The notes: generated by a model from the letters alone, not told the origin. 57,984 bases of DNA from Deltaproteobacteria bacterium (GCA_016218975.1 JACRCO010000088.1:1-57984); one strand, 5' to 3'; counted from the stretch's first letter, positions 32,663 through 43,447 are shown. Program-made: numbers and translations.

Positions 32663-34231
32663 TCAGGCGATAGCGAGGAGGCCGGCCTCGGGGTTCTCGG
32701 CGAGATAGGAGAGGAACGCGGTCACGCATTCGGGATCGAACTGCGTCTCCTTGCAACGGATCAGTTCCTCGATGGCCTCCTCCCGTGTCCGGGTCGGCTT
32801 GTAGGCGCGGGCGGAGATCATGGCATCGAAGGCGTCGGCGACGGCAAGGATGCGGGACGCCAGCGGGATCTCCTCTCCTTTCAGGCAGTCCGGGTACCCT
32901 TTTCCGTCGTATCGCTCATGGTGGTGCCGGACGATGGGGCAGAGACGCGCCAGCGAGCCGACCGGCTTCAGGATGTTTTCTCCCCCGATAGGGTGGCCCA
33001 GGACGAACGTTACGCCGTCCGGGGGCAGCGCCCCGGTGTTGTGCAGTATGTGGTCCGGGATGCCGATCTTGCCGATATCGTGAAGCAGCGCCGCGGATTC
33101 GACGTCCCGGATGAACCACTCGGGCAGCTTCATCCTTCTCGCGATCTCGACGGAGAACTCGGTGACGCGTTTGGAGTGGCCCCTCGTGTATTTGTCGCGC
33201 GCTTCCACCGCGGTCGCCAGCGCAGCCACCGTTTCGACGTAAGTGCGCTCCATCTTTTCCTTCAGATCCGCGTTTTCCATGGCGACGGCAACCTGGGTCG
33301 CCAGGTTCTGGATCATCTGGAGGTCGTCGCCCGTAATCTCCTTCTCGCCCTTCCGCAGCCCGATGCTTATGACGCCGCGGGCCTTTCCGCCTGCCATCAT
33401 CGGGACGTGGACGGACCACGGCATGCTTTTCTCGAACTCGGTGAGCGCCTCGGTCTTCCGCCACGGCATCGATTCGGAGGTGGTCACCAATTGTCCGTTG
33501 GCGGCAACCCACCCGATGATCCCCTCCCCCGCCGGAATAACGGTGGATTTCATCTCATCGGGGAGCCCGACGGAGACACGCACCCTCAGGCGGTTGTCGG
33601 CCCGGGATACGAGAAAGATGGCGCCGATTTCGAGGCCGGTAAGGGAAAGAAGGGTGTTGAGAAACACGGTGAACATGTCGGTGATGTCGCGCCGATTGCT
33701 GCCCGAGGCGCAAACCTGCGACAGAAGCGACTGCATCTGCTTTTTGGAGGTCTGGAGGTTGTCGACGGTGTGCTGGAGCCGGCTGGTGATGCGGTTGAAA
33801 TTCTTTGCGAGATCGCTGATTTCCGTGGCGGCGTCGGTGCTCAGGCGCCGTGTGATGTCCCCCTCGGCGATGGCCGCGGCGTCCCTTGCCGCGCGCAGAA
33901 GAGTCTGAACCACGGACTGCGTTACGAAGAACCCCGCCATTCCCAGGATCAACACGGAAATGACGATGACGGTGATCTGGGCCGAATCCTTCGGCAAGCC
34001 GGTGGTATATTCGGTGAAGAGATATACCGCGATGAACAGGGGGATGACGAACATCGCCGAAAAGGCGATGATGAACTTCCTCGCAAGCGTTTCGGTCCTG
34101 GTCTTGCGCTTTGCCGGATGCGGGGTGTCAGGGCCGATGTCGATGGGAGCGGAACCTGCCTTTTCGGCCACACCGTCTACGGCCACTGGAAACCCCTTGA
34201 ATTCCGGGCACGATTCATCCTTGCAGGACAT
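32663..34231 (-). CDS. Membrane sensor with HAMP, GAF and HD-GYP domains
   Basis: This 522-residue signalling protein has two membrane helices (about 52-72 and 85-107), a HAMP segment (SVVQTLLRAARDAAAIAEGDITRRL), a coiled linker, and a GAF domain (about 185-330; FTVFLNTLLSLTGLEIGAIF to LATQVAVAMENADL). The HD-GYP domain is intact: HSKRVTEFSVEIAR, LLHDIGKIG and HHHERYDGKGYPDCLKGEEIP. It probably senses a signal in the cytoplasmic GAF domain and hydrolyses c-di-GMP. The space between the two helices is short, so an outside sensory domain is absent. It stands next to the tRNA-Gln gene. Confidence 0.9.
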   Translation of the reverse strand: MSCKDESCPEFKGFPVAVDGVAEKAGSAPIDIGPDTPHPAKRKTRTETLARKFIIAFSAMFVIPLFIAVYLFTEYTTGLPKDSAQITVIVISVLILGMAGFFVTQSVVQTLLRAARDAAAIAEGDITRRLSTDAATEISDLAKNFNRITSRLQHTVDNLQTSKKQMQSLLSQVCASGSNRRDITDMFTVFLNTLLSLTGLEIGAIFLVSRADNRLRVRVSVGLPDEMKSTVIPAGEGIIGWVAANGQLVTTSESMPWRKTEALTEFEKSMPWSVHVPMMAGGKARGVISIGLRKGEKEITGDDLQMIQNLATQVAVAMENADLKEKMERTYVETVAALATAVEARDKYTRGHSKRVTEFSVEIARRMKLPEWFIRDVESAALLHDIGKIGIPDHILHNTGALPPDGVTFVLGHPIGGENILKPVGSLARLCPIVRHHHERYDGKGYPDCLKGEEIPLASRILAVADAFDAMISARAYKPTRTREEAIEELIRCKETQFDPECVTAFLSYLAENPEAGLLAIA

Positions 34232-34295
34232 CGTTCCATGTTAACCATTTCGGAAACGGATTAAAGAACTTTACAGGTTGATTGCAGATGGAAGT

Positions 34296-34369
34296 TGGCT
34301 GGGAGGGAAGGGGTCGAACCTTCATTAGAGGCTCCAAAGGCCCCTGTCCTGCCGTTAGACGACCTCCCA
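34296..34369 (-). tRNA. tRNA-Gln, anticodon TTG
   Basis: Read on the minus strand from 34369, TGGGAGG pairs with CCTCCCA at the 3' end. The D-arm region is TCGTCTAACGG, the anticodon loop is CTTTGGA (anticodon TTG), the T-arm holds GGTTCGACCCC, and CCA is encoded. It lies 15 bp after spoVG, so it is probably processed from the ispE-spoVG transcript. Confidence 0.95.
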
Positions 34370-34384
34370 ACAACTTCGTGAATC

Positions 34385-34669
34385 TTATCGGGCGGCCGCC
34401 ATGCCGTCAAGTTTGCGCAGTTCGGCATCGTATTCCGTCAGGACCGCCCCCTCGATCATGTCACGGGTCTCGGTATTGAGAGGATGGGCCGTGTCCCGGT
34501 ACGTGCCGTCCTTCTTCTTCTTGCTGGGCATCGCGACGAACAGGCCGCTATTGCCGTCGATTATCTTCAGGTCCCGCACCACGAAGCAGTTGTCGAAGAT
34601 GATCGTCGCGTACCCCTTGAGTTTTTCGTTGTCCGAAACCGGGTAAACCTTAACCTCCGTGATTTCCAT
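34385..34669 (-). CDS. spoVG: SpoVG family RNA/DNA-binding regulator
   Basis: This 94-residue protein begins MEITEVKVYPVSDNEKLKGY and has the family core VRDLKIIDGNSGLFVAMPSKK and DTAHPLNTETRDMIEGAVL. SpoVG proteins bind nucleic acids and act as global regulators; in a non-sporulating Gram-negative the target is unknown. A run of AAGGAAGG precedes the ATG. It lies 21 bp after ispE and 15 bp before tRNA-Gln; the three share one likely promoter at 35575-35603. Confidence 0.93.
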   Translation of the reverse strand: MEITEVKVYPVSDNEKLKGYATIIFDNCFVVRDLKIIDGNSGLFVAMPSKKKKDGTYRDTAHPLNTETRDMIEGAVLTEYDAELRKLDGMAAAR

Positions 34670-34690
34670 CTTCCCCCCCTTCCTTCCTTC

Positions 34691-35542
34691 TCAGATGTTG
34701 CGGGCGACGAACAGCCTCCGCCCGTCGTCTCGCGAAAGCATCCCCCGCGCGCGATGCGCAGCTTCCGCGCTATCGAACAATCCGAATACAGCCGATCCGC
34801 TTCCGGAGAGCCCCGCCGCTCTCGCACCCGCCGACAGGAGCTCCCCCTTGATCGCTCCTATCTCCGGATGCATGATATCCCACGCGGACTCGAAATCGTT
34901 GGTGACTGCGCAAATCACGTCCTCCCAGCATGAAAAGGCAGGTATATCCGCCTTTCCGGGAGGATCGCCCGCCCCGCGCCGCAGCCGCTCGTACCCCTCC
35001 CTCGTCGAAAGCCCGAAGGGCGGCTTCACTATCAATGTGAAGAACGGCACGCTCCAATCCACCGGGGTCAGCCGTTCCCCGAAACCCTCCGCCAGCGCCG
35101 GCATGTTCAAGGTGAAAAAAGGGACATCCGCTCCCGTTCTTCCGGCCAGACCGAGCAGCGTATCCCCTGAGGGGACGCGCCCGGTAACCGCCATCATCCC
35201 CTTGAGCGTTGCTGCCGCGTCCGAGCTCCCGCCCCCAAGACCTGCCTCGGAAGGAATCCCTTTCCGCACATGTATGCGGACCCCTTTCGGCGTCCCTGCC
35301 CATTCCATGTACAGCGCAGCCGCCCTGTAACAAGTGTTCGAATCCCCGCCGGGAATCGACGGGTCGTCGGTCGTTACATGAATTCCGGAATCGGCCTCTT
35401 CCACCGTTACCTCGTCGTAGAGGGAAACGGGGACCATTACCGAGCGGATGTGATGTAATCCGTCGGCGCGTCGGCCGAAAACTTTGAGGGAAATGTTCAA
35501 TTTTGCAGGAGCGAGGATGGATAAACATGTGGGAGCGGTCAC
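34691..35542 (-). CDS. ispE: 4-diphosphocytidyl-2-C-methyl-D-erythritol kinase
   Basis: This 283-residue GHMP kinase belongs to the non-mevalonate isoprenoid pathway; it phosphorylates CDP-methylerythritol at the 2-position. The start APAKLNISLKVFGRRADGLHH (in pieces), the ATP loop PSEAGLGGGSSDAAATL and the C-terminal GLSGSGSAVFGLF are all present. Length is normal. A strong promoter lies 33 bp upstream. No other isoprenoid genes are adjacent. Confidence 0.94.
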   Translation of the reverse strand: MTAPTCLSILAPAKLNISLKVFGRRADGLHHIRSVMVPVSLYDEVTVEEADSGIHVTTDDPSIPGGDSNTCYRAAALYMEWAGTPKGVRIHVRKGIPSEAGLGGGSSDAAATLKGMMAVTGRVPSGDTLLGLAGRTGADVPFFTLNMPALAEGFGERLTPVDWSVPFFTLIVKPPFGLSTREGYERLRRGAGDPPGKADIPAFSCWEDVICAVTNDFESAWDIMHPEIGAIKGELLSAGARAAGLSGSGSAVFGLFDSAEAAHRARGMLSRDDGRRLFVARNI

Positions 35543-35574
35543 GATGCACTCATATCAAACGATGTTTTTATTTG

Positions 35575-35603
35575 AGGTTACTCCCCTCCTTCCGGTTTGT
35601 CAA
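35575..35603 (-). promoter_or_regulatory. Sigma-70 promoter of ispE-spoVG-tRNA-Gln
   Basis: On the minus strand a perfect TTGACA is followed by a 17-bp spacer and TAACCT. The expected transcript start is about 35568, giving a ~25-nt leader to ispE. Confidence 0.8.
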
Positions 35604-35688
35604 GCGATGGCGAAGGGACAAGGCCAATATTTTGGCGTAAAAAAACGGCAAGAATATCAATGGGTTTCGAACATAATGAACGAGGAAC

Positions 35689-38277
35689 TCACTCCTTCTT
35701 CCTGAATAGCAAGCCGGAATGCGCGTCCGCGTCGACTACCACGGCGTCCCCTTCCCTGAAATTTCCCGATAGAATAGAAAGGGCGAGGGGATCCTGGATG
35801 TGCTTTTGTATGGCCCTCCGCAGGGGCCTTGCTCCATAAGCCGGATCGTACCCGATCTCCGCTATGCGTTCCCTGGCCTTTCCAGTCAACGTCACGCTGA
35901 TATTCCGATCATCCAGCCGTGAGTTGAGCTCGCGCATCATGAGATCGACGATGGCGGCGAGCTGCTCTTTCCCCAGGGCGTTGAAAATAATGATTTCGTC
36001 CAGCCGGTTCAGGAACTCGGGGCGGAATACCCGCCGAAGCTCCTCCATGACCCTGTCTCGGACGGCCTTTTCCCCTTTTCCAGCCATCTCCTGGATCCAG
36101 GAAGAACCGATATTGGACGTGAGGACAGCAACGGCGTTACGAAAGTCCACCGTCCTGCCCTTCCCGTCGGTAAGCCGCCCGTCTTCGAGGATCTGGAGAA
36201 GCACATTGAAGACGTCCGGGTGCGCTTTCTCCACCTCGTCGAAAAGAACGACCGTGTAAGGCTTTCGGCGGACAGCCTCCGTCAGCGCCCCCCCTTCCTC
36301 GTACCCGACATACCCGGGGGGAGCCCCGATCATCCGGGCGACCGAATGTTTTTCCATGTATTCCGACATGTCGAGACGGACCATGGCGGCCTCGTCGTCG
36401 AACAGGAACTGCGCAAGCGCCTTCGCCAGCTCGGTCTTCCCGACGCCGGTAGGCCCGAGGAACAGGAACGAACCGATGGGGCGGCGGGGGTCCTTCAGGC
36501 CGGATTTCGCACGGCGGACTGCGTTCGACACGAGCCGGACGGCTTCCTCCTGTCCCACTACACGTGCGCCCAGTCTCTCCTCCATCCGGAGAAGCTTCTG
36601 CACTTCGCCTTCGACAAGCCGCGATACGGGGATTCCCGTCCACCTGGATACGATCCGGGCGATGTCCTCCTCGTCCACCTCTTCCTTGAGCAGCCTGCCC
36701 CCCTGCCCTCCTGGGGGAGAGGCATTCGCGAGCGACTCGGCATCCCGCTGGAGAGCGGGGATCGTCCCGTATTTAAGCTCGGACGCCTTTTCCAGGTTCC
36801 CCTCCCGCTCCGCCCACTGCATTTCGGAACGTGCCTGCTCGATCCGCTCCTTGACGGTCCTTCCCCGGGCGATCGACTTCTTCTCCTCTTCCCACAGGGC
36901 GAGGTCGCGGGCCTCCCGCGCGGAAAGGGACGAAAGCTCCTCCTCGAGGCGCGCAAGCCGCTCCCGGGAGGGCTCGTCGGTCTCCTTGGAAAGCGCGAGC
37001 TTCTCCATTTCGAGCTGGGTCTTCCGGCGCTTGACCTCGTCGATCTCCGTTGGGACGGAGTCTATCTCTATACGCAGGCGGGACATGGCTTCGTCCATGA
37101 GATCGATGGCCTTGTCGGGAAGGAACCGGTCCGTGATGTACCGGTGGGACAGCGTCGCGGCCGCAACCAGGGCGGTGTCCTTGATACGAACCCCGTGATG
37201 CACCTCATACCGTTCCTTCAACCCGCGAAGGATCGCGATCGTGTCCTCCACCGTGGGCTCTTCCACGCGCACCGGCTGGAAACGCCGCTCCAGCGCCGCG
37301 TCCTTCTCCATGTGCTTCCGGTATTCGTCGAAGGTCGTAGCGCCTACGCACCGAAGCTCTCCGCGCGCCAGGGCGGGCTTGAGCATGTTCGAGGCATCCA
37401 GCGCGCCTTCCGCCTTCCCCGCTCCGACCAGGGTGTGCATTTCGTCGATGAAGAGGATCACGCGGCCCTCGGCGGCGCTGATCTCCTTGAGCACCGCCTT
37501 GAGCCGGTCCTCGAACTCCCCGCGGTACTTCGCCCCGGCGATCAGCGCGCCCATGTCGAGGGAAAGCACCCGTTTCTCCTTCAATCCCGCCGGCACGTCT
37601 CCTGTCACGATGCGTTGGGCCAGCCCTTCCACGATCGCCGTTTTCCCCACGCCCGGCTCGCCGATCAGTACCGGGTTGTTCTTCGTGCGGCGCGAAAGCA
37701 CCTGGATCACCCTCCGGACCTCGTCATCCCTCCCGACCACCGGGTCGAGCTTGTCGCGCCGGGCCATCTCCGTCAGGTCGCGGCAATACTTGTCGAGCGC
37801 CTGATACTTGTCTTCCGGATTCTCGTCGGTGATCCTCTGGGTGCCGCGGATCGCGGTCAGGGCGGAAAGGAGCGATTCGCGGGTGGCTCCGTGCTTGCGC
37901 AGAAGGTCGGCCGCCTTCCCCGGTTCGGACGTGAACGCCAGGAGAAAGTGCTCCGCGGAAAGGTACTCGTCCCTGAAGGCGTCGGCTTCGGAAAGCGCGC
38001 GCGAGAAAATCGGCTCCAGCCGGGGGGAGAGTCCCCGCGACACCGCGCCGGACACTTTCGGCAATGCTGCGACGAGGGCGTTCGCATCCGCCTGGAGCTG
38101 CGTGAGCGAAATGCCGGTACGGGCGAAGAGGTCGTGCGCGACTCCTCCCTCCTGCCGGAGAAGCGCCGCGAAGAAGTGCTCGGGAGCGACTTCCGCGTGC
38201 CCGCGCTCCGATGCGAGCCGCACCGCGTCCTGGAGCGCCTCCTGGGACTTGACGGTGAGCTTGTCGAGGGAAATCAT
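35689..38277 (-). CDS. clpB: Disaggregase ClpB
   Basis: This 862-residue AAA+ chaperone rescues aggregated proteins with DnaK. It has the N-domain (about 1-145), NBD1 with Walker [14 protein letters not shown] and Walker [16 protein letters not shown], the long coiled-coil M-domain typical of ClpB (about 405-525, rich in Glu, Lys and Arg) and NBD2 with [14 protein letters not shown] and [13 protein letters not shown]. No ClpP-binding IGF-type loop was noticed. It is the last gene of the proteostasis run, 4 bp after the Do-type protease, so co-expression with dnaK/dnaJ encoded at the other end is likely. Confidence 0.96.
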   Translation of the reverse strand: MISLDKLTVKSQEALQDAVRLASERGHAEVAPEHFFAALLRQEGGVAHDLFARTGISLTQLQADANALVAALPKVSGAVSRGLSPRLEPIFSRALSEADAFRDEYLSAEHFLLAFTSEPGKAADLLRKHGATRESLLSALTAIRGTQRITDENPEDKYQALDKYCRDLTEMARRDKLDPVVGRDDEVRRVIQVLSRRTKNNPVLIGEPGVGKTAIVEGLAQRIVTGDVPAGLKEKRVLSLDMGALIAGAKYRGEFEDRLKAVLKEISAAEGRVILFIDEMHTLVGAGKAEGALDASNMLKPALARGELRCVGATTFDEYRKHMEKDAALERRFQPVRVEEPTVEDTIAILRGLKERYEVHHGVRIKDTALVAAATLSHRYITDRFLPDKAIDLMDEAMSRLRIEIDSVPTEIDEVKRRKTQLEMEKLALSKETDEPSRERLARLEEELSSLSAREARDLALWEEEKKSIARGRTVKERIEQARSEMQWAEREGNLEKASELKYGTIPALQRDAESLANASPPGGQGGRLLKEEVDEEDIARIVSRWTGIPVSRLVEGEVQKLLRMEERLGARVVGQEEAVRLVSNAVRRAKSGLKDPRRPIGSFLFLGPTGVGKTELAKALAQFLFDDEAAMVRLDMSEYMEKHSVARMIGAPPGYVGYEEGGALTEAVRRKPYTVVLFDEVEKAHPDVFNVLLQILEDGRLTDGKGRTVDFRNAVAVLTSNIGSSWIQEMAGKGEKAVRDRVMEELRRVFRPEFLNRLDEIIIFNALGKEQLAAIVDLMMRELNSRLDDRNISVTLTGKARERIAEIGYDPAYGARPLRRAIQKHIQDPLALSILSGNFREGDAVVVDADAHSGLLFRKKE

Positions 38278-38281
38278 CCGA

Positions 38282-39760
38282 CTATTTGTTCTTCACCGCC
38301 AGGAAGATCCGGGCGTCGCCGCGCTCCACTAGGAACAGGACGGTTTTCGCGCTCTTGACCTTTTTCAGCTGTTTCTGGAACTCGGCGGTGTTGGGCACCG
38401 GCTGCCGGTTGATCTGCCGGACGATGTCGCCGTCCTGGAAGCCTGCGTCGTCCGCCGGGCTTCCGGGCTCCACGGCGCTGACGATCACGCCTTTGCGGTT
38501 TTCGAGCTCCATGTGCCTTGCGATCTCTGCGGTGATGTCCTGCACCGTCAGCCCAAGCCCCTTCGTGAGGTCCGGTCCGCCTCCCGCGCGCCGGCGCGGC
38601 TCCCCTTCCATCTCCGCGATGGTCACGGGTATGGTCATCTCCTTGCCGTCGCGGATCACTTTGACATCGACCTTCTGGCCGGGCCGTGTGGTAGCGACGA
38701 TCTGGGGAAGCTCGTGCTCGTCGGAAACGGACTTCCCGTTGAACGCCACGATCACGTCCCCCGACCGGAGCCCCGCCTTCTCGGCAGGCCCGTCCTTGGT
38801 CACGTCGGCCACCACCGCCCCTTTCTTTCCGGGGACGGAAAGGGACTCCGCCATATCGGGAGTGAGCTTTTGTATGTAGACGCCAAGCCACCCGCGGGTG
38901 ACCTTGCCCTTCTCCTTAAGTTGGCCGAGGACCGACTTCGCAAGATGGATGGGGGTAGCGAATCCGATCCCCTGTCCTCCCTGGATGATCGCCGTGTTGA
39001 TCCCCACCACTTCGCCTTTCAGGTTGAACAGGGGGCCTCCCGAGTTCCCCGGATTGATCGACGCGTCGGTCTGGATGAAATCGTCGTACGGTCCGGATCC
39101 TATGATCCTTCCCTTGGCGCTCACGATCCCCGCCGTGACCGTGTGACCCAGGCCGAACGGGTTCCCGATCGCAAGGACCCACTCCCCTATCTCCAGCTTC
39201 TCCGAATTGCCGAGGTGGACGAATGGAAGCTTTTTCCCGGATTTTATCTTTATCAGCGCGATGTCGGTCTTGGGATCGGTCCCGACCACTTCGCCCTTGA
39301 ACTCTTCCTTGTCGAGGAGCGTGACGGAGATCTCGTCGGCCTTTTCCACGACGTGGGCGTTCGTCAGGATGTACCCGTCCTCCGAGACGATGAAACCCGA
39401 TCCCAGGCTCTTCCGCTTCTGCTCCTTCGGTATGTTGCCGAAGAAATTGTTCCAGAAATCGTCGTAGGGGTCCTGCTGCCCGAAGGGGGAGCGCATCCGC
39501 GGACGGTTAAGCCGAACCACCTGTGTAGTGTTGATGTTGACCACCGCCGGGGAAACGTCCTTGAACATGGAAGGGATGTCGACCGGGAGCAGCCTGGAGC
39601 CGGCCGGGGAGGAAACCGCGGGATTCTTGTCCTTATCCCCCAGGAACAGCGCGTTGCTGATCGGAGACAGGTTCAGCGCGGCCGAGATCACGACCCCAAC
39701 GGCTACCGCGGCGAGCAGCAGCACCGCGAGACGTCCCTTGTTCATCTCCTTCAATTTCAC
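38282..39760 (-). CDS. degP: Do/DegP-type periplasmic serine protease
   Basis: This 492-residue HtrA-family protease has an N-terminal membrane/signal segment (about 10-30), a trypsin-like domain with triad H136 (NAHVV), D166 (TDIAL) and S240 (GNSGGP), and two PDZ domains (about 290-380 and 405-485). It degrades or refolds damaged envelope proteins. The start is a GTG at 39760 overlapping the DUF1844 stop (GTGA) with GGAGG nine bases ahead. It is embedded in the cytoplasmic chaperone cluster, so envelope and cytoplasmic quality control appear co-transcribed. Confidence 0.93.
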   Translation of the reverse strand: MKLKEMNKGRLAVLLLAAVAVGVVISAALNLSPISNALFLGDKDKNPAVSSPAGSRLLPVDIPSMFKDVSPAVVNINTTQVVRLNRPRMRSPFGQQDPYDDFWNNFFGNIPKEQKRKSLGSGFIVSEDGYILTNAHVVEKADEISVTLLDKEEFKGEVVGTDPKTDIALIKIKSGKKLPFVHLGNSEKLEIGEWVLAIGNPFGLGHTVTAGIVSAKGRIIGSGPYDDFIQTDASINPGNSGGPLFNLKGEVVGINTAIIQGGQGIGFATPIHLAKSVLGQLKEKGKVTRGWLGVYIQKLTPDMAESLSVPGKKGAVVADVTKDGPAEKAGLRSGDVIVAFNGKSVSDEHELPQIVATTRPGQKVDVKVIRDGKEMTIPVTIAEMEGEPRRRAGGGPDLTKGLGLTVQDITAEIARHMELENRKGVIVSAVEPGSPADDAGFQDGDIVRQINRQPVPNTAEFQKQLKKVKSAKTVLFLVERGDARIFLAVKNK

Positions 39761-40218
39761 TTTCCCTTTCCTCCTTTTTCCTGCCCCGCCTTCATCAGTT
39801 CCAGGTAACCCATCCGGAGATGGTACAGTCCCTCCGAAAGGATTCCGGTTTCCTCTTCCGTGAGGTTCCCCTTCGTCTTCTCCTGGAGGACCGAAAGAAG
39901 GTCTATCGAATCCTTGGCGGCAGGCAGGTTGACGGGCGAACGCTTGCCCTCGGAGGACCGGATCATCCCCATGTTGGCCATCGCACCGAACTGCAGCATG
40001 CCGACAAGATCCAGGAACTGGGGGCCACCGATGGAAGACGGCTCTGCACCGGGGCTTTCTTCCCCTTTGACATCCTGAGGCCCGGGCCGGTTCCCGGTTT
40101 CCTTCGGCGGCTCCGGCTGCTGCGGAGGCGGAGAAGGAGACGCCGCGGGTGTTTCCCTCTCTTCCTTCTCCAAGCCGCGCTTGTCGACGACCTTGAAACC
40201 CTTCTTTTCCTCTTCCAT
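39757..40218 (-). CDS. DUF1844 domain protein
   Basis: This 153-residue protein has a charged N-terminus (MEEEKKGFKVVDKRGLEKE), a Pro-rich linker (about 24-55) and a C-terminal helical DUF1844 domain (FLDLVGMLQFGAMANMGMI, then LPAAKDSIDLLSVLQEKT and EEETGILSEGLYHLRMGYLEL). No signal peptide or catalytic motif is seen. The ATG overlaps the ClpA/C-like stop and its own stop overlaps the protease start, so expression is coupled to both. DUF1844 function is unknown; this setting suggests a part in protein quality control. Confidence 0.85.
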   Translation of the reverse strand: MEEEKKGFKVVDKRGLEKEERETPAASPSPPPQQPEPPKETGNRPGPQDVKGEESPGAEPSSIGGPQFLDLVGMLQFGAMANMGMIRSSEGKRSPVNLPAAKDSIDLLSVLQEKTKGNLTEEETGILSEGLYHLRMGYLELMKAGQEKGGKGK

Positions 40219-42488
40219 CAGATGGGCACCTTTTGCGTGATGACGATCACCTCGCCGCCGGCTTCCTCGACGAAGAACTGGTCGGATTCCTTCCAATGCA
40301 GCGTTACGGGCATCTTCACTTTCTCGTCGATGTGCCGCTTGAGGAACCGCGCTCCGTACTTCACGCTGAACCCGGCGCGCGCCAGCGCCGAGAGCGCGGC
40401 GTCGCTCACGGACAGAGCCTTCCCTTCGCGGGCCATCGTTTTCCGGATCTGGTCGAGGTACAGCGCGGCGATGGTCCTTACCTCATCCATGGAAAGCGGA
40501 GAGAAGACTATCACCTCGTCGAGCCGGTTGATGAACTCGGGGCTGAACCGGTTCTCGACCGCCTTTACGACCCCCTTGCGGATCGGCTCGAAATTTTCCG
40601 CACCGTCGGCAAACCCCAGCGGACGGGTGAGCTTCGCAAGCTCCTCCGCCCCCAGGTTGCTCGTCATGACGATGATCGCGTCGGAGAAGTAGACCTTCTT
40701 GCCGCGCCCGTCCGTGAGCCATCCCTCGTCGAACACCTGCAGGAAAAGGTTGTGTACGTGGGAATCGGCCTTCTCGATCTCGTCCAGCAGCACAACGGTA
40801 TAGGGGTTGTCCCGCACCTGGTTCGTGAGGATTCCTCCCCGCTCAGATCCGACGATTCCCCGGGGCATGCCGATCAGCTTGTCCACCGCCAGCGCCCCGT
40901 CCCGGTATTCCGACATGTCGACCCGCACCATGTGGCGCTCGTCGCCGAAAAGGTACTCCGCCAGCGCCTTCGCCATCTCCGTCTTCCCCACGCCGGTGGG
41001 CCCCAGGAAAAGCAGCACGCCGTCGGGTCTGAAGAGATTCGCCTTCAGTGGTCCCTTGTTGAGCCGCAGCGCCTTCGCCACGGCCGCGATCGCCTCCTTC
41101 TGGCCGACCAGCCGCCGCGCGATCTTCTCTTCGATGTCGCGGAATCGGTCGACGACGTCCCTCTGCACGATATCGACCGGCGTCCTCGTCTCGTCGGAGA
41201 TGACCCCGAGGACGTCCCTGGGGCCTACGACCTTCTCCTCCCCGCCGCGGATCTCGACGCGGACGCACGCCGTGTCGATCCAGTTGATCACCTTGTCGGG
41301 CAGCCGGAGTGAACGCGCGTACCGGTCGGACATCGAGAGCGCCAGGTCTATGGCATCGTCCCGGATCTCCACGCCGTAGTTGACCTCGAGCCGGGGCTTG
41401 AGCCCGAAAAGGATCTCCCTGGTCTCGTCGATCGTAGGCTCCTCGATCTTCACCACACGGAACCGGCGGGCCAGCGCCTCGTCCTCCTGGATGATCTCCT
41501 TGTATTCGGTGACCGTAGTGGCCCCGATGATCTGCACTTCTCCACGGGCCAGGCTGGACTTGAAGATGTTCGCCGCGTCGGAGGGGACCCCCATCGCGGA
41601 CCCGGCCCCGATCAGCGTGTGCGCCTCGTCGACGAACAGGATAATGTTCTTCCTCTCGCGGACCTCCGCGATCACCTTTTCGATCCGGTCCTCGAACATA
41701 CCCCGGAAGACGGTTCCCGCGACCACGGTGTTCATCTGGAGGTTAACGATCTGGCTCTCCCGCAGCCGCTCGGGCACCCTGTGCGGCTCGTACTCCAGCC
41801 GCATCGCCAGCCCTTCCGCGACCGCGGTCTTCCCCACGCCCGGGTCGCCGATGATCATCACCGAATTGCTCCGGTCCTTGTGGCAGAGGTACTCGATTAT
41901 CTGGTCTATCTCCCGCTCGCGCCCTATGATCGGCGGGATCTTCCCTTCACGGGCGAGCAGGTTCAGGTTCACGCCGAAGGTCCGGAGATTCGCCGGGAGT
42001 TCGTACCGCTTGCGGAACTCCTCGACCTTCTCTTCCCGCGTGCGCAGTTGCGACGCGAAACGGGAAAGGGCGAGTGCGGGGTCCACGCCGTAGGACTTGA
42101 GGATGCGCGCGGGAATCGAGTGGATCTCGTGGAAAATCCCCAGGAAGAGATCCGACGCGTCGATCTGGGCGCGGCGGTTCCGCTGCGCCGTTTCCCACGC
42201 GACGCGGAAGACCTGCTTCGTCGCCGGGGGGACCTTCAACCCCACACCGAGGTACTGGCGCGATATGTTCAGGTGCTCGTTCACCGAATAGAGCACCGCC
42301 TCCACGTTCAGGCCGATCGTGTTCATGAGCTCGCGGAACAACGGTTTTTCCTGCTCCGCGAAGGCGATGAACAGGTGTTCGAGCCCCAGGTAATAGTGAT
42401 GCCGCCGCTGCGATTCCTCTATCGACGCGTTCAGCACGCGATGCCCGGATTCGGACAGTTTTTCCCGGTAGAACGATATTTCCATCAT
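40218..42488 (-). CDS. ClpA/ClpC-like AAA+ unfoldase
   Basis: This 756-residue Clp/Hsp100 ATPase has an N-domain with two repeats (GHRVLNASIEESQRRHHYYLGLEHL), NBD1 with GDPGVGKTAVAEG and IILFVDEAHTLIGAG, no long ClpB-type middle domain, and NBD2 with [21 protein letters not shown]. The sequence TRPLGFADG sits where ClpA has its IGL loop, so LGF may contact ClpP or another peptidase. No clpP or clpS gene is in the window. It lies 29 bp after htpX and overlaps the DUF1844 gene. It is closer to ClpA/ClpC than to ClpB. Confidence 0.88.
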   Translation of the reverse strand: MMEISFYREKLSESGHRVLNASIEESQRRHHYYLGLEHLFIAFAEQEKPLFRELMNTIGLNVEAVLYSVNEHLNISRQYLGVGLKVPPATKQVFRVAWETAQRNRRAQIDASDLFLGIFHEIHSIPARILKSYGVDPALALSRFASQLRTREEKVEEFRKRYELPANLRTFGVNLNLLAREGKIPPIIGREREIDQIIEYLCHKDRSNSVMIIGDPGVGKTAVAEGLAMRLEYEPHRVPERLRESQIVNLQMNTVVAGTVFRGMFEDRIEKVIAEVRERKNIILFVDEAHTLIGAGSAMGVPSDAANIFKSSLARGEVQIIGATTVTEYKEIIQEDEALARRFRVVKIEEPTIDETREILFGLKPRLEVNYGVEIRDDAIDLALSMSDRYARSLRLPDKVINWIDTACVRVEIRGGEEKVVGPRDVLGVISDETRTPVDIVQRDVVDRFRDIEEKIARRLVGQKEAIAAVAKALRLNKGPLKANLFRPDGVLLFLGPTGVGKTEMAKALAEYLFGDERHMVRVDMSEYRDGALAVDKLIGMPRGIVGSERGGILTNQVRDNPYTVVLLDEIEKADSHVHNLFLQVFDEGWLTDGRGKKVYFSDAIIVMTSNLGAEELAKLTRPLGFADGAENFEPIRKGVVKAVENRFSPEFINRLDEVIVFSPLSMDEVRTIAALYLDQIRKTMAREGKALSVSDAALSALARAGFSVKYGARFLKRHIDEKVKMPVTLHWKESDQFFVEEAGGEVIVITQKVPI

Positions 42489-42517
42489 GGTGATACGTTA
42501 CTCCTCCCGCGCAGCGG

Positions 42518-43372
42518 TCATCGCGCCGCCGCCATGGACCGCAGCCGTTCCACACGCTTTTCCACCGGCGGATGCGTGCTGAAAAGGGAAAGCAGACCGC
42601 CGCCCGTCAAGGGGCTGACGATGAACATGTGGGCGGTCGCCGGCGTCGCTTCCATCGGGACCTGCCGGTTGACGCCCGATATCTTTTCCAGCGCGAGCGC
42701 CAGCGACAGAGGTTTCCCGCAGATCTTCGCGCCGGTCTCGTCCGCCAGGAACTCCCGCGAACGGGAGACGGCCATCTGGATGAGCATCGCTCCGAGCGGC
42801 GCCACGATCGCCATGAACAGCATCCCCAGCACTCCTCCGCGGTCGTCGTCCCGGTCGCGGCCGGCTCCGCCGAAGATCGCGGCGAACTGCGCGAACCGTG
42901 CGAGCATCATCACGGCGCCGGCCAGAGTCGCCGCGATCGTTCCGACGAGGATGTCCCGGTTCCGGACGTGGGCAAGTTCGTGCGCCAGCACGCCTTCCAG
43001 TTCGTCGGGCGAAAGCATCCTGAGGATGCCTTCCGTGACAGCCACCGCCGCGTGCTGCGGGTCCCGGCCGGTTGCGAACGCGTTGGGTGAATCCGTAGGA
43101 ATTATGTAAACCTTGGGCATGGGCAGGCCGGCGGCGAGGCTCAAGCGCCGGACGATCCCGTGCAGGTACCCGGCTTCCGCCTCGGAAACCTCCCGCGCCC
43201 GGTACATGCGCAGTACGATCCTGTCGGAGAACCAATACGCTCCGAAATTCATCAGCACGGCCAGCACGAAGGCCATAACCATGCCGCTCTGCCCTCCCAT
43301 GGCATCGCCGATGAGAAGGAACAGTGCGGTCAATACCGCCAGCAGCAATCCTGTCTTCAGCGTGTTGCTCAT
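42518..43372 (-). CDS. htpX: HtpX family membrane zinc metalloprotease
   Basis: This 284-residue M48 protease has two N-terminal membrane helices (about 6-22 and 29-46), the zinc motif HELAH (H131, E132, H135), and two further hydrophobic segments (about 145-165 and 180-200). The third ligand is the Glu in [11 protein letters not shown]. It degrades misfolded membrane proteins. The start [14 protein letters not shown] at 43372 is favoured over an earlier in-frame ATG because the extra sequence is not family-like; AAGGAG lies ~12 bases ahead. It belongs to the chaperone run between dnaJ and the Clp ATPase. Confidence 0.92.
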   Translation of the reverse strand: MSNTLKTGLLLAVLTALFLLIGDAMGGQSGMVMAFVLAVLMNFGAYWFSDRIVLRMYRAREVSEAEAGYLHGIVRRLSLAAGLPMPKVYIIPTDSPNAFATGRDPQHAAVAVTEGILRMLSPDELEGVLAHELAHVRNRDILVGTIAATLAGAVMMLARFAQFAAIFGGAGRDRDDDRGGVLGMLFMAIVAPLGAMLIQMAVSRSREFLADETGAKICGKPLSLALALEKISGVNRQVPMEATPATAHMFIVSPLTGGGLLSLFSTHPPVEKRVERLRSMAAAR

Positions 43373-43447
43373 CGTTTTCGTTTTCTCCTTCTTCACAACG
43401 TTAGATGCCGTCAACGCTCCGTAAATACCGACATCATTATAGTCCAA

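Noticed and set aside
36220-38358. Long plus-strand open frame of ~710 codons opposite clpB
   Set aside because: Antisense artefact of high-GC third positions; ClpB on the other strand is complete.
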